The translations under genes were made by a program, and so were the position numbers. Shown piece by piece: positions 36,609-49,217 of a DNA stretch of 64,000 bases. Positions within the stretch are counted from its first letter, which is position 1. Every line of letters begins with the position of its first letter. This stretch comes from Malus domestica. Its lineage: Eukaryota; Streptophyta; Magnoliopsida; Rosales; Rosaceae. The notes under the pieces were generated by a model. The model was given only the letters and a program-made list of their open reading frames with translations, was not told where the DNA came from and ran no database searches. The stretch lies in the NCBI RefSeq assembly GCF_042453785.1, contig NC_091675.1, forward strand, positions 2,926,501 through 2,990,500, given 5' to 3'.

Positions 36609-39600
36609 CACTAATGGACAGCTTATGCTGCCATGGTGGAGGGAAAAAGTCAGGAGATGTCAACAAAAGAATTGTCAGGAGGAGCCAGGATCCACTACAT
36701 TCTCCAGTCAATTTTTGTAAAAAGCTTGGAGGTACAATGCACTATAATTTTTTCTAAACATGCAATTTCTTTAATGACCTTTGTTAATTGTTTATCTTGC
36801 TTTCGTCCTTTTGGTACGTTTTAATCTAAAACCATAGACTACTATGTCGTCAGTTGCTGTCTTCTGCATATTTGTTTGGTGTCAGCATACCGTGAAATTT
36901 GTCTTGAAGAAAACCATAGTCTTATGTATAACATTTTCAAGGCACCGAGTTGTAGAACTAATGTTCCAGTGTAAGACATGTACCATCAGATTGGCTATAC
37001 TAACTCTCAGGAATTGTAGGGTGTGGACCCCTCCGACGATCTAACTGATGATGATATTCGAACGGCTATTCAAAATGCTTCTGGTGCAAAAAATGCTCTA
37101 TTTGTGCCTGAGGTGAGTATAATGATGATTACATGCTGTAGTTTTGCATTTTCCCTAGTATAACGCCGATGCCTTTGGTTCTACTCAGCATTGCCTGATA
37201 TGTTTTTGAATTATTGTTAGGTCCCATTTGAAATTTTAGTAAGAAGACAAATTGCTCGATTGCTAGACCCAAGCTGTCAGTGTCTGCGTTTTGTTTACGA
37301 TGAACTAGTTAAGGTGAGATATGATTTATGCACCTGTGGTGCTTATGGAATTCTTATAGTATGTCCATGAATCCTGAGGTGTAAGTATAATCAGGAAGAT
37401 ATAATTTCCCCTGCAGATAAGCCACGATTGCGCGGTTATTGAGTTGCAAAGGTTTCCAGTTTTGAGAAAGCATATGGATGAAATCATGATCAACTTTTTG
37501 CGGGAAGGTGTAAAGCCTGCTCAGAGAATGATAGAAAATCTTATTGAGATGGAGGTATGTCTTTGTTAACCTTGTTAAATTAAAACTAAAGTTTATTCAC
37601 TAAAAATTTAAATCAAGGCTGACATGTATGTACAGCTTTTGTTAAAATGATTTCATGGACTCTCAAAATAGTGTTAAAATACCGGAATATTCTAAAATCT
37701 AATCAAATTGAGTTGGCAATAGTAACTGGTAAAACAAAAAAAGGCACCTTCCTCAACCCTTTGAAAAAATTGTGATTCTAACATTTTGGCAGTACAGTAA
37801 ATTTTCAACTCTGCAGTGTATGGTATCCTATATTTTTCTCAACCCTTAATTTCGCTTTTGGGTGGTTCTTACTACCAATGGTGTGTTCAATTCAACGTGA
37901 CACTCTTGAAATGAAAATGGCCAATTCTTAGATCTGTTGGTCATATCACACAAAATTGTGCTCAGTACTTATCTCTTCACTGATAATATATGTTTTCTTT
38001 TAAGTAATTGCTCAGATTTACATGCTATGGTTTTATCTCTTTCACATTTACTCAAATGCTGATTGCCCAACTTTCTTTCATTCAGGTGGATTGTATAAAC
38101 ACATCGCATCCATGTTTTATAGGTGGGAAGAAAGCTTCTGAGCTTGCTATGCAAGAGTTGAAAGCACAACAGGTATCTTCTACAACATTGGTGAATGATA
38201 ATTTTAGACATGATGAAGCAGTCCTGAATCCTGATCATGTGTTGGATTCATAGCAAATATATTGTCATGAACTTTCAGTTTCTTTAATCTTGCAGTCCTA
38301 TGTTTTATTTTTATTACAGAAGTCCCTTCATATTACCCAAAGTCAATTATGAATTTGAAATCTCGGTTTGATATGATCTGAGAGATCAGAAAAGGAAAAT
38401 ATACAGTGGTGGCTTTATTTTTTATTGACAGTCTATGGAGATTTCTGTTTAGTGTATTTTTCGTTCTTATTTTGAGAAAGGAAAAAGTTATTGGGATTTG
38501 GTTCTTCATTCTCATTGAGAGAACTTTTTGTATGATCTCTGTTGATGCACAAAACCGGAGGTCTTGGACCAACGTAAATCCGACCGTGAATCTGCAAGTA
38601 ATGTAAATGACACAAGATGTATCATGGTTAACCCCAAGGTTTGGGCTACGTCCACACTGATTGTATTATATTTCTCTAAGAAGTGAGGGAGAGAGAGCTC
38701 TGAGAGTGAGAGCTTTGAGAGGGATGAGGAGAGACCCCCCCTTTGTGAGGGTGAGGAGGCCCTTTTATAGAATAAGGGCTCCTTCCCTAATTACATATTT
38801 GCCCCTTCCTTTATTACATAATTACATTTAAGTCCCCCGAGTATTTATACGAGGTCTAAATACGAGGCACTAAATATGGTATAAACAATCTCTATCATCA
38901 AGTTCATATCAATAGATTTAGAGTGGTTGCATGCTATATTCCTTCTTTTAGGGTAACACAATTTATTCTTTATTGTCTTTGCACTATTATTCAACCCAAT
39001 CATCATTAGATCTCATATAAAAGGGTTTGTCAATTATCTGGTTTACCTCAAAGTTGTTCTTGTATGTTTCATGGTGTTACGGATGTTGAAGGCCAGACAT
39101 CTATAACTGTTCAGGCTAAGACAGTTATGAATGGAATTTTACCTTACCAAGTATGCTGTTCAGTTTTAGTTGACAATATTACAGGAGTGAAACTGGGTAT
39201 TCCAAACAAAAAGAGAAGGGAAAGACAAAAGGTGGGGAAAATCCCCAGAACCAATAGGAGCGAAGATTTCATAGTCCAAGCAGGACAAAGTGCGGCCTCT
39301 AAGAAATTGGAGGTCCTCGCTTACTCTTTGGGGCCCTATGACCTGAATTTTTATGATCTTCCTTTAGCCTAGCTACTTTTTGGTGTTCAATTTCCATTAA
39401 CCTAGCTAATGGGGCAAGTGTGATATTGGAAGGGGCTGAGGTTGTTGAACCTGGTAGAGACAAAAGCTGGGGCGACCACATAGTGCTAGAATGAAGAAAA
39501 GATCTGCTCCTCTTTAGTTTTTTAGCACAAGAAAATATGCCGTATTCTAGTTCCTTCTCTACCCTGAAATTTATCAGATTTGGATTGTTTGTGAAGAAAA

Positions 39601-41175
39601 CTCTGGTTACGAGCAGTGTTTTCCTTTTAAATCAGTTTTCAAGTTGGCTAAAAGTTAATTTGCGAATCCAAGTTAATGGGGGTAAACTTAGATTTGTGAA
39701 AGCTAGTTTGGAGGGCCTTACTACTTTTGGCTATCTTTTTTCTTTCATAGGATGCCTTCGATCTTAATATAGTTTTTTTGTTTGGCAGGGAAGTCGTCCT
39801 CAGCTGAATAAAGAGAATCCTGTATCTTCTGGTAAACTCATATCTACTATATCCAAGCATTCTGCTACCTTCGGGATATTGAAACTGCTTGATTTTGTTA
39901 ACATGTTTCTTGTGCGTATGTGTGTGTGTGTATGTGTATGTGATGGTATGTATATCTATTAATCTGCCATTGCTAAGTTCAATGAATTTTGTTAACAGGT
40001 TCTACGAAGACTTGGGGTATTCCATCTGTATTTGGGAATAGGACATCAGCTGCACAGTCTGGTACACCTTTTGGTGAACAACGTCATTCAGAGTCAATGC
40101 CCTCCACAATCAATTTGAGAGAGGTACATCTGTGGTTCACAGAATTTTATTTCTTTACAACTTATTATCTACTTATTCATTTTAGAATTTAAATGTGACC
40201 CCTTTGTTTTTCCCTCTGTCCTCGCTGATTTCAGCCACCATCCATCTTAAGGCCAGTTGAAACGACAGAAAATGAAGCAGCGGAAATTATTGTAACCAAA
40301 TCACTGTTGAAATCCTATTATGACATTGTCAGAAAGAACATTCAAGACCTAGTTCCAAAAGCTATAATGCACTTTCTGGTATACCTATTTTCTTTTTTTT
40401 TTCTTTTCAATATGTTAATAATTATATTACGGTTACTATGAAGTACATTAACATGTATCGTTCTTACTGTGGCATAGGTCAACTCTACGATAAAAAACCT
40501 TCAAACGGGCTTTATTCAAAAACTGTACAGGTATGTGACGTATGCTGTTGTTGAAAAGCGGGAATACAGTCCTTTTTCAGGCCATCATACGACATTTTTA
40601 GTCTTTATTATGACTATGTGAAAGACACGGACTACATTTGTAACACAAATAAAAGCACTGCATTACCGGCATGACTTCTGTGAATTACTCGATATCCTGC
40701 ATGAATGTGTTTCTGTTGGTTTTGCTGCATATTGTTGATTGGAACTTCGAGGGTGATTTGCTCACGCTAATTATGCAGAGAGAACCTGTTTGAAGAACTG
40801 CTGAAGGAGCATGATGAACTTGATTCAAAAAGAAAATGTGACCAAAAGTTGTACGAGGTTTTGAAGCAATCCCTTCAGGTAGTTTTAAACTTTTAATGTT
40901 TGAGCAGTAAATGCCTGCTTTCCATGCCTTCTTTTTGCCTTGGTTCTATGTTTTTCATGGACCCAAAATTCACAAAGAAAGGCTCTTGGAAGCCTCATTG
41001 AGTAATCCCCTGTTGAGTTCTCTTAATTTGTATAGTTTTACTCCTAGGATTTCATAAATTGTATGTTATTATGTAGAAATTCTTGTTGGTTTTCTTTTCC
41101 AATGAGTAAACTTGAACTGTTTGCTTGATCTAGACACTCGAGAAGGTCGAATTTGATGTTTCAACCCAAACTTAA
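33727..41175 (+). CDS. Dynamin-related protein, DRP3 type (organelle fission)
   Basis: Nineteen exons: 33727-34104, 34187-34469, 34543-34571, 34652-34753, 34889-34957, 35038-35097, 35235-35348, 35865-35913, 36622-36731, 37020-37112, 37221-37313, 37417-37554, 38086-38172, 39789-39831, 39999-40123, 40235-40378, 40478-40530, 40779-40878, 41134-41175; 703 residues. GTPase motifs: GSQSSGKS (55-62), DLPG (160-163), TKLD (229-232). Middle domain with [15 protein letters not shown]; GTPase effector domain from about 592 ([20 protein letters not shown]). DRP3 proteins oligomerise on mitochondria and peroxisomes to divide them. Arabidopsis DRP3A/B are about 780-808 residues; this one is shorter mainly in the variable region and C-terminal tail, and is divergent in the middle domain ([20 protein letters not shown]). 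A small missed exon within the 1.6-kb intron 38173-39788 is possible. Confidence 0.88.
36568..36604 (+). repeat. (CT)n microsatellite near a splice acceptor
   Basis: A CT tract of about 37 bp in intron 8 of the dynamin gene, 18 bp upstream of the acceptor at 36621. It may serve as the polypyrimidine tract. Confidence 0.85.
38600..38890. mobile_element. Possible LTR-retrotransposon fragment (fossil)
   Basis: A segment within intron 13 of the dynamin gene, compositionally unlike its flanks, with a purine-rich GAGAGTGAGAGC tract and TTTTATAGAATAAGGGC (TATA-like). It resembles a terminal-repeat piece of a dispersed rosid LTR element as I recall it. No coding parts are present; it looks like a broken remnant, and family and age cannot be set by eye. 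Confidence 0.3.
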
Positions 41176-41778
41176 AGTATTGGCACTGATTTTTCGGTTG
41201 GACCGTCAAGGATTCCGAGTACTTTGCCCCATCTGCACAAAACATCTGAGGTGAGCCAGTTCACACACCATTCGTTTTCCATGCCATACACGACCGACAC
41301 CACAGCTTGAAGATCATTTCGACGAGAAAATCAGGCATTGTCCACATGGGTTTGATATCAAATATACTAGTATTATGGTGGTCCATTAAGCGATTAGCAT
41401 TAGTGATTACCAGGTTGTAGGCGTCCTCCTCCTGTATCATTTTTTTGCATATGGAATGAATAAGTTGTATGATGATTAAAGAGTCGGTTCAAAATACATG
41501 AGTTGTATGCGCAGGGAGTTTTGATCGGTGCTGCAAGAGTTTCGGTTTTAAAAACGTTTTTCTTTAACTAGTGAAAAATGGGTGTGAGTATATACTGTAT
41601 ATTTTGCAAGCAAGGTATACAAGATAACGAAACTATCTGATAACGCAGATGCGAGTTAGGCCACTCGGCCATGATAGTTTTGAGAAAGCCACAACAAGGG
41701 TTGGATCTTAAGCTTCCAATGAGAATCCAAACGTATAAAAAGTACAAATTTATAATTTCAAATCGTCTTCCCGGCAGC
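41176..41778. other. Shared 3' spacer of DRP3 and TIC55
   Basis: About 600 bp between convergent stop codons; must hold both 3' UTRs. No other feature seen. Confidence 0.5.
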
Positions 41779-43893
41779 TCACAATCTCCTATGCGTCCTT
41801 ATGAAGTTTGTTGTGTTCAATGCCACCGCGTACGAGCATGCATAAACCCCAGCAGAGCTGATTGCTGCTGAGACTAATAGAATGGCCTTCCACTGCCTGC
41901 CTGAGACAAGAATTGCCAATGCAGCAAATGCAACAGCAACAGCAGTGAGGCCCTTTTGCCATGCTTGGAAAGCTTTGACAACGCCGCTGCAGATTTTGCA
42001 GTGAACCACGTGCCGGAAATACCGGTTGGCCAAGTTTGGAGCGTGCATGGATCCAATGCCTCCCTTTGCCGGGAAAGATGCAGAAGCGCCGGCTACAAGT
42101 CCGGCTGGTGCGTGTTCCACAACAGCCGGTTCTTTGGGCAACGTGATTGTGCTGTGTCCGAAATGGTAAGGCATTCCATGCCCTACTTTGTCCATCCATT
42201 TTCGATATTCAGCCACCCAAGTATCTGAAGATTTCAGGTTAAGGTACAGCTCTTTGGTGGGTACTTTTTCCTTCATGAGTATCTCGTTCTGCGACGAAAG
42301 AAATCCCATATCTTGCTCGAAAACCTTGCCTGCATTCTGATGAAAGTACCATTTCGGAAACAGTTTCGCGACCGGGGACCTTTTTGTTCCACCAAATCTC
42401 ACAATGAGCATAGACTTCCCTTGTCCAGTTGGTCTGCAAAGAAATAGACCCGAAAAGTAGTGTTTTTCCCCAGTTTTTTCATCAACAATTTCCCTGTTGT
42501 TTTGAAGAGAACATGGTGCCTCAAACCTCAAGAAGCTTTTCGCCGATGGATCAGTTGCCTTGCCCCACCAGCCTGCGAATCCTCGATCAGTTCGTTCGGT
42601 GACCTCAAAACACAATGGTTGAGCATCTTCCCTTTTCGCACTCCAATCCGTCCTGTCATGTGAGATTGGAACATGGGCAGGATCCATGAGATTCTCCAGA
42701 AGTATGGAGTGATCATAAGGGAGCTCATGAGTCGTTGAAGTGTCTTGAAACCCCGGCCGAGCGAAGTTCTCAAACCATGGAATCTTAGCCGGGTTTGGTG
42801 GTGTCTTGTGAGACATCCAAACCCACACAACCCCTTGTGAGTCCCTCACCTCGTATGTTTTCGCGCAAGCTGATTTCGGAATTTTCGCATCTGTTGGAAG
42901 CTGTAGTACAAAAACATAATTAGGCATTCAACATAGTTAACAGACACTGATTCAAGAGTCTCTATCACTACGAAGGTATCCCAGATAATCACGAATTGCC
43001 ATGTTTTTTTATTTTCTCAAAAAAACAGTGCGTAATTAGCTCGAGATACTATCAGATTCACAGTAGCATCTCGTCCTTGTTAGTGCGTGAACAAAAGGCG
43101 AGAGACACAGACCTGAGGAATCTTTACACATTTTCCTTGGCCTTCAAATTGCCAACCATGATACAAACATTCCAACCTTCCATCAATCAGCTGCCCTTCC
43201 GATAGTTTCGCCAACCTAGCTAAGAGTGGATTGTCATGATTCACAAGTCATGACTAGTTAGTAAGATATTACAACGCTAACGACTTTTAAACATTTAAAT
43301 GAAAAAACGTTACAACATAAACATGCACACTAGCTCTCCGAACTTAACCAGTTAGTAAGTTAATACAACACTAACAACTATTTTGGACTCTAAATTAGCC
43401 ACTTGAACTTCAAATATCTAGAAGAATCTAGAATCAAAAGACACAGTTACCTGTGGGGGCAGCGATCCTGGTAGCACTGGAGCTCTCCATTGCCGTCCCT
43501 ATAGAGCACAAGCTGCTTATCAAACACCGTGAGACCCAGAGGAGCATCTTCCGGAATGTCCTGGGTGAGGTACAGAGGGTACCATTCCTCCGTCCAATCA
43601 TAATCCGCCGCTACCCTCTCTCCCCTCCTCTCCGCCTCGGTGGTTGGACCCACCAGTACCTTGTGATCCTCCTGATCCTCATCAAGTGGCGGAGAAGCGG
43701 CAGGAGGAGGTTTGGTGTCTGCAACTGCAGCACACTTGATGCTGCTGAAGCTCATCTTTCTGGAAGGAATGAAGGGTCGGGGATGGGTTGGTGGGGAGAG
43801 AGATAAGAGGAGTTTGAGCGGCTGTGGTTTCTTGGGGGTTTGGGGGAGGTGGAGGGAGGTGGAATGGGAGAAGAGGGGGTGGAACAAAGCCAT
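41779..43893 (-). CDS. TIC55: Protein TIC 55, chloroplastic (Rieske oxygenase)
   Basis: Three exons: 43893-43451, 43215-43113, 42900-41779; 555 residues. TIC55 is a Rieske non-heme oxygenase of the chloroplast inner envelope, tied to protein import and shown to hydroxylate chlorophyll breakdown products. The Rieske motif CPHRLA...CLYHGW spans the first intron. The mononuclear iron site is in [19 protein letters not shown]. Near the C terminus VVHCKICSG gives the CxxC thioredoxin-target motif, followed by two membrane segments and the end [13 protein letters not shown], a signature of TIC55 as against PAO and PTC52. The first 70 or so residues are Ser/Pro-rich, as a transit peptide. The start MALFHPLF was chosen; an in-frame ATG at 43959 would add 22 residues. 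Confidence 0.95.
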
Positions 43894-43992
43894 GTTTGAT
43901 TGAGTTGGGGAGGAAACAAGATGGTGACATGGAAATAAAAGGAAGAGGGGGAAGGCCAAGGAGGAAATAAAGCCATGTGAATATGTGAGTCT

Positions 43993-44023
<31 letters not shown>

Positions 44024-44600
44024 TGAGAGAGTGAAACTGTATTGGGGGTTGCTTATGTGCTTGTTGCACTTATGTTAGCCACATAATGTTTGGAGTTTGG
44101 TCAGTCAACAAGAAATAGTGCTAAGACTGATTAAGTTTCACACGTACACATTTCCCCCTTAGGTACTAAACATCATTTACAATAGTAAAACAAACCCTAT
44201 TTCAAGTGTGTGAAAAGATATTAGGCATGTTTAACTGAGTAAGACAACTCTTATACTGAGTGGAATTAATTGATTGTAGATCACTTGAGGTCATCGAGTG
44301 GAAGTGGAACCATAATACACGAGGCTCATGCTTTTGTGAGAGGTGACTGGAGATGACTAGGTCAGTGAACTTCAACACCAATTTACTCCTTATGTGATAA
44401 ACAGAAAATCGAATGTGGCAACCCATATACTTTCAAACACTACTTTTATCTCCTCGATGAGCTCGGGATACCGTTACTATGTAGTTGCAAATAATATGGA
44501 TATAAAAGGAACTCATTGTAAATTTACAAGGAAAAGTTTATTGGGCTTGAAATTTTTTGGATTTATGTAAACAATGAACAAATTTACGATATCATCAACT
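43894..44600. other. TIC55 promoter region
   Basis: Includes the upstream in-frame ATG (43959), an out-of-frame ATG (43976) and a (GA)n tract at 43995-44021, which is CT in the sense of TIC55, as is common in plant leaders. Nothing else supported. Confidence 0.5.
43995..44021. repeat. (GA)n microsatellite
   Basis: About 13 GA units in the TIC55 upstream region. Confidence 0.9.
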
Positions 44601-44674
44601 GGCCTATTAGCTCAGCTGGTTAGAGCGTCGTGCTAATAACGCGAAGGTCACAGGTTCGAGACCTGTATGGGCCA
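44601..44674 (+). tRNA. tRNA-Ile (anticodon AAU)
   Basis: A 74-nt cloverleaf. The acceptor stem GGCCTAT pairs with ATGGGCC (one G-U), discriminator A at 44674. The D arm has AGCTCAGCTGGTTAGAGC (A box), the anticodon stem TCGTG/CGCGA closes loop CTAATAA with anticodon AAT, and the T arm ACAGGTTCGAGACCTGT holds the B box GGTTCGAGACC. No intron. The CCA end is not encoded, as usual for nuclear tRNAs. It is a cytosolic isoleucine tRNA and independent of its neighbours. Confidence 0.97.
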
Positions 44675-44680
44675 TTTCCC

Positions 44681-44685
44681 TTTTT
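44681..44685 (+). terminator. RNA polymerase III terminator
   Basis: A TTTTT run 6 bp after the tRNA-Ile 3' end. Confidence 0.8.
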
Positions 44686-45534
44686 CCTCTCCCTCATTTT
44701 TTTTGTCGTTTCTCTCCCTCCGCACGTCCTCGGCGGTACCGAGTCCTCGGCGGTACAGCGCGGCGGTGTTCGTTCCTCCTCTCCTTTTTCTGCTGGTTCT
44801 GGTGGGCCCAACCAGGAGCTTTTCTTCTTCCTTGTTCCTTTTGGTTAAGTGGAAATGGAGGTACGGATTAGGTTGATGAATGATGACTGCTCACAATTTG
44901 AAAACGAGAATTGGTGGGTGGGTTGGTGTTTGTTTATTCCCGATGGATAGAAAAGCAATTTTACACTGACTGGTTGCCTTCTTTTTCAAAGTCCCACTTC
45001 AAATTGCAGATGATGAATTACAAGAATTTGAACGTAGAAGAAACGTTCTAGTCAATTTGATTACGCCCGAGTCGACTATCAATTGATTTATTTGTTCCTC
45101 AACTCTACATGTATCTTTCCATAAAAAAATTCATGCTTACTCACATTTTTCCGATTCTACTTGTTAATAAAACAAAAAAAGTGAAATGAGTTTCATACTC
45201 TATGTTTTAATAAACGCATAGGATTTAAGAATCAAAATCATTCAAATTCCTTCTACGTATAACAAAACATCAGGTACTCAATAACCTCAATGTTAATCAT
45301 CTACTTGAAATCGTTATATATATACAAATCAATAACATCATTAGCGTGGTCTGATCAGAATACAACTTCATCAATCAAAATATCTCCAGAACGTCCTGCA
45401 CGAATGGTAAGAAGTTTGATATTATGATGATTTTTGTAGAACAATGCCAAAGTGATTAAAAATCAAGAATAGTTTAAGATTTTTGTGAAAACACAATTGT
45501 TATAATTTCGTGTTATCTTTTTCGTATGCGTTAA
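44686..45534. other. Intergenic DNA after the tRNA
   Basis: Starts with a CT-rich stretch that opens frames on both strands (44620-44876) without any family signature, then AT-rich DNA. No gene seen. Confidence 0.4.
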
Positions 45535-46583
45535 TGGCGCGTTTACTAATCCGTAATCAAATTGAGAGGAATTGAATTGAGGAGGAATTGAAATGAGGCG
45601 GAATCAGAATCAGATTCCTGTTGAAATTGTTTACTAAAACTGTCTGGAATCAGAATAGAATTCCATAAAGCTGTTTACTAATTCAGCAGAATCGGAATAT
45701 AAACCAGTATGATTACTAAAATGCCCTTGTCCCAAATCAAATATTTTATATACTTTTTTTAATAAAATTTGATATAGTATATAATAGTAAGAAAAATTAA
45801 ATTACTTTTTTATTTCATAGACACACTAAAATAATTTTGTTAATTTTTTTTTATAAATTTAAGTATTTACTTTAATATCTAAATTTAATATAATTACTAA
45901 AACACACTTTTTCATAAAAAATTATTTATGGTCTAATTTGTTTTTTCCATTATTTTGTTACTACTTAAATTATTCGTAATATAATTAAACTTTAATTAGT
46001 ATAACCAAATAAAGAACCCAGCTGCACTCACCTTCCTTCCCCGCAAAAGAAAAAACCCAGCCGCATTCATCTTCCCTCCCCGCAGAAGAAAAAACCCAGA
46101 AACATGAGCCGGCGAGCGAGAAGCACATCCGTGATGTTGGCGTCATCGTCCGGAGCTACGTCCACGCGTGCGTGTTGGCGGTATCGAAGCGGCTGGACCA
46201 TCGCCTCCTGAATGACGGCGATCCGGTGTTCGGGGACAAGATCTCGTATGCGACCCTCATATCTCCTGAACCTATCAGATTTCCAATTCCCTCACCCTAC
46301 CAGATTTCAAGCTCGTGAGATTAATTTGTTGGGTTAAACGGGAGATTGATTGGAGGGCATAATAGGAAGAGCAAATGGATTCCCAATTCCCTCATCCTCC
46401 CGGAATTCAATTACCACATCGATGCAGGGAGTCCAATTCCTCCCATTTCAGGAATTGAATTCCACTTTTTGTGTGGGTCCCACGCACTGTTGATTCCTCA
46501 CAATTTTAGTAAACACAGGTATGATCCGTAATCGGAATCGAACTCCATACTTCCATTCCGATTCCGGGTTAGTAAACACGCCC
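45535..46583. mobile_element. Harbinger-like non-autonomous element with a GC-rich insert
   Basis: A 1049-bp element with ends TGGCGCGTTTACTAATCCG (left) and CGGGTTAGTAAACACGCCC (right), flanked by TAA at 45532-45534 and 46584-46586, the 3-bp target site of PIF/Harbinger elements. Subterminal GAATTGAATT motifs recur in both halves. The middle (about 46100-46270) is GC-rich and holds an open stretch of about 55 codons that looks like captured coding DNA. No transposase is present. Confidence 0.75.
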
Positions 46584-46866
46584 TAAGAGTGTTACAACCC
46601 ATGCAGAACCAATGTTGCAAAATATTTTATTCCGACGGTAACTAAACTTGTTAATTTTTTGATAATATCGTTTGTTTAAAAAAAATATTATTAAGTTTTA
46701 ATAACACAATAGTTAAATTGGCTAAATTGAAAACAGTATTCAAAAAGAATTTTAACCCTTAAGAAAGCGGCAACCAGTTCAATCTTCTGCTCTAAACGGC
46801 AGTATAGGGTTTGGGTTTCCCTCCATTCCAGTATTTGATTCCCTTTCGAGGATCACCGGCATCGGA

Positions 46867-49217
46867 ATGAAGATTGCAGTCGAAGGTTGCATGCACGGCG
46901 ACCTCGACAACGTCTACCGAACCCTCCAACACTACGAAAAGCTTCACGACACCACCATCGACCTCCTCCTCTGCTGCGGCGACTTTCAGGTACCCCCGCT
47001 CACTTTCCCAATTCCCCAATCACCCCTTCACTCATGCTTGCTTGCCCTAAATTTTTAATCTTCTATTTTTTCTGTACTCAATTTTTTCTGAACTTAGCGA
47101 TTTTTAGTTGAATTAATTGTTCAATTTCCCAAATTTCGGCACTTGCAGTTCCGCTCTTGCTTCTTTGCCCTAAATTTTCAATCTTTCTGTTGGGGGTATT
47201 AATTGTTTATGAAGTTAGAGGATTTGATTCATCATGAGGGAAAACTATTGGTTTTGTGAAATTAGGCTGTGAGGAATGAGAAGGACTTGGATAGCTTAAA
47301 TGTGCCTCACAAGTTCAGGAGCATGAACACATTCTGGAAGTATTATTCCGGGGAGGCAGTGGCTCCGTACCCGACCATATTCATCGGTGGGAATCACGAG
47401 GCTTCCAATTACTTGTGGGAACTGTGAGTCCCTTCTTTAACTTTAACTTATGGCATTCTCTTCCAATTGTTTTTGCTGTCGTTTTTATTTCCGCTTTGGA
47501 TGAATAATTTGTTGCGGTTTTTTAACTTGTTTATGCTGTTTTATAGGTATTATGGAGGATGGGCAGCACCTAATATTTACTTCTTGGGGTTTGCTGGTGT
47601 AGTCAAGTTCGGAAACCTTCGGATTGGTGGACTCTCTGGAATTTATAAACAGCCCAATTTTCTAAAAGGTTAATTTGCTTTACTTTTGTACCGTTGTGGA
47701 TGTTTAGTTCTTTGCTTATCTTTCGTTGATAAAACAATAGCTGTTTATGTTTTTCAATTAGTTGTAAGCATAGCTGTGGTATGTGCAATTTTGATATATG
47801 GTGTTAAAAGTTTAAACGGGGTTCATTTTTTCCCCTCCTGAGCAGGACACTTTGAGAGGCCTCCTTTTAATGATAGTACTATCAGGTCCGTGTATCATGT
47901 TCGTGAGTATGATTTCCACAAACTCATGCAAGTTGAGGAACCAATTGATATTTTTCTTTCGCATGATTGGCCTGTTGGTATCACGGATTGTGGGGACTGG
48001 AAGAAACTTGTTCAGCAAAAACCATATTTTAGGCAGGAGGTAAATGCAAGAATCGAAAATTAAGTTAGTAAGTTCAGATTGGTATGTTTTGAATCACTTA
48101 TGTCGTTTAAAATGTCATTAGGTTCAAGAAAGAAAGCTTGGAAGTAAACCAGCTGCTCAATTGCTTGAAAAACTGAAACCACCTTATTGGTTTTCAGCTC
48201 ATTTACACTGCAAATTTGCTGCTCGTGTTCAACATGGGGAAGATGGTCCAGTGACGAACTTTCTTGCTCTTGATAAGTGCCAACCTGGACGTAAATTTCT
48301 ACAGGTATTTGATGTGTTTCCGAAAGTAGCATATAGGATGTTCCCTGTGGTCATTGTGGTAGTTAATGGTTCTATATGACATTTTTCTGGCATTGTAGGT
48401 TATTGAAATTGAATCAGAACCGGGCCCTTATGAGATTCAGTACGATGAAGAATGGCTAGAAATAACTCGGCGGTTTAACTCTATTTTCCCTCTCACTACC
48501 AGAAGTGCAAATCTTTGGTGTGTACATCTTTCGAAATGTATTGTGCATGCTACCAATGATCTGACAGTTAAACTTTATATCTCTTCCGTACTCTTTACCC
48601 TTTTAAGGGTTTGTCTCTTGTAAAGTAGCTACTGAGTGTGTATGTTAATATTGTAGGAATGTACGTCTTGACAAACAAGAATGTCGTCAGTGGGTCAGGA
48701 GCAAGTTACAAGCAAGAGGGGCCAGACCCTTTGAATTCACTCAGACAGTTCCACCATACAATCCCTCTCAATCTGTCACTTATGGTTCCTTCCCTGGTAA
48801 GGATCAACGTCATTTAGAATGCTGTTAAAACAAGAACATTTTATGTACATACTACAATACTACAAATTTCTTTTTGGCAGGACACGTTCGGAGTCCTCAG
48901 ACAGAATCTCTATTGCAGTTTCTGGAACTTCCTTACCTTCTTGATAACGTGTCACAATCATCCGAAGTACTCCCAAGTCCTCCTAGAGGTAAAAATTTGT
49001 TCTCTCGGCTCATAAAGTGAGGGTTTCTTATGTCAGTTGTGTGGTAAATTTTGCTGAGTGTTTTTTTTTATTTAACAAATCTTTTCCTTTTTCAAGCTTC
49101 GAACTAATTGCAAATCTTTCCGCAGGTTCTGTTGAAGAGAACAGTGAAGACATTCCCATTGATGATGTGGATGAGTTGGAAGAAGATGCTGTGGATTGCG
49201 AAAACGAAAATTCATGA
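46867..49217 (+). CDS. DBR1: Lariat debranching enzyme
   Basis: Nine exons: 46867-46989, 47266-47423, 47547-47668, 47846-48039, 48122-48304, 48399-48517, 48657-48796, 48881-48988, 49126-49217; 412 residues. DBR1 hydrolyses the 2'-5' branch of intron lariats in the nucleus and is essential in plants. It is a metallophosphoesterase: C8 and H10 (GCMHGD), D39 (CCGDFQ), N84-H85 (GGNHE), HDWP in [11 protein letters not shown], and HLH in [10 protein letters not shown], all ligands present. [19 protein letters not shown] is the substrate-side loop. The C-terminal domain follows ([18 protein letters not shown]), then an acidic tail with [14 protein letters not shown]. All joins are GT-AG and keep frame. 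Its Arabidopsis neighbour is MGD1 by recollection. Confidence 0.96.

Noticed and set aside
39064-39372. 102-residue open frame in dynamin intron 13
   Set aside because: It lies between proven exons and does not fit the dynamin frame; no known domain. Not offered as a missing exon, because its acceptor-compatible frames meet stops.
44620-44876. Open frames on both strands overlapping the tRNA-Ile
   Set aside because: They run through the tRNA and a CT-rich tail; coding bias is a composition effect.
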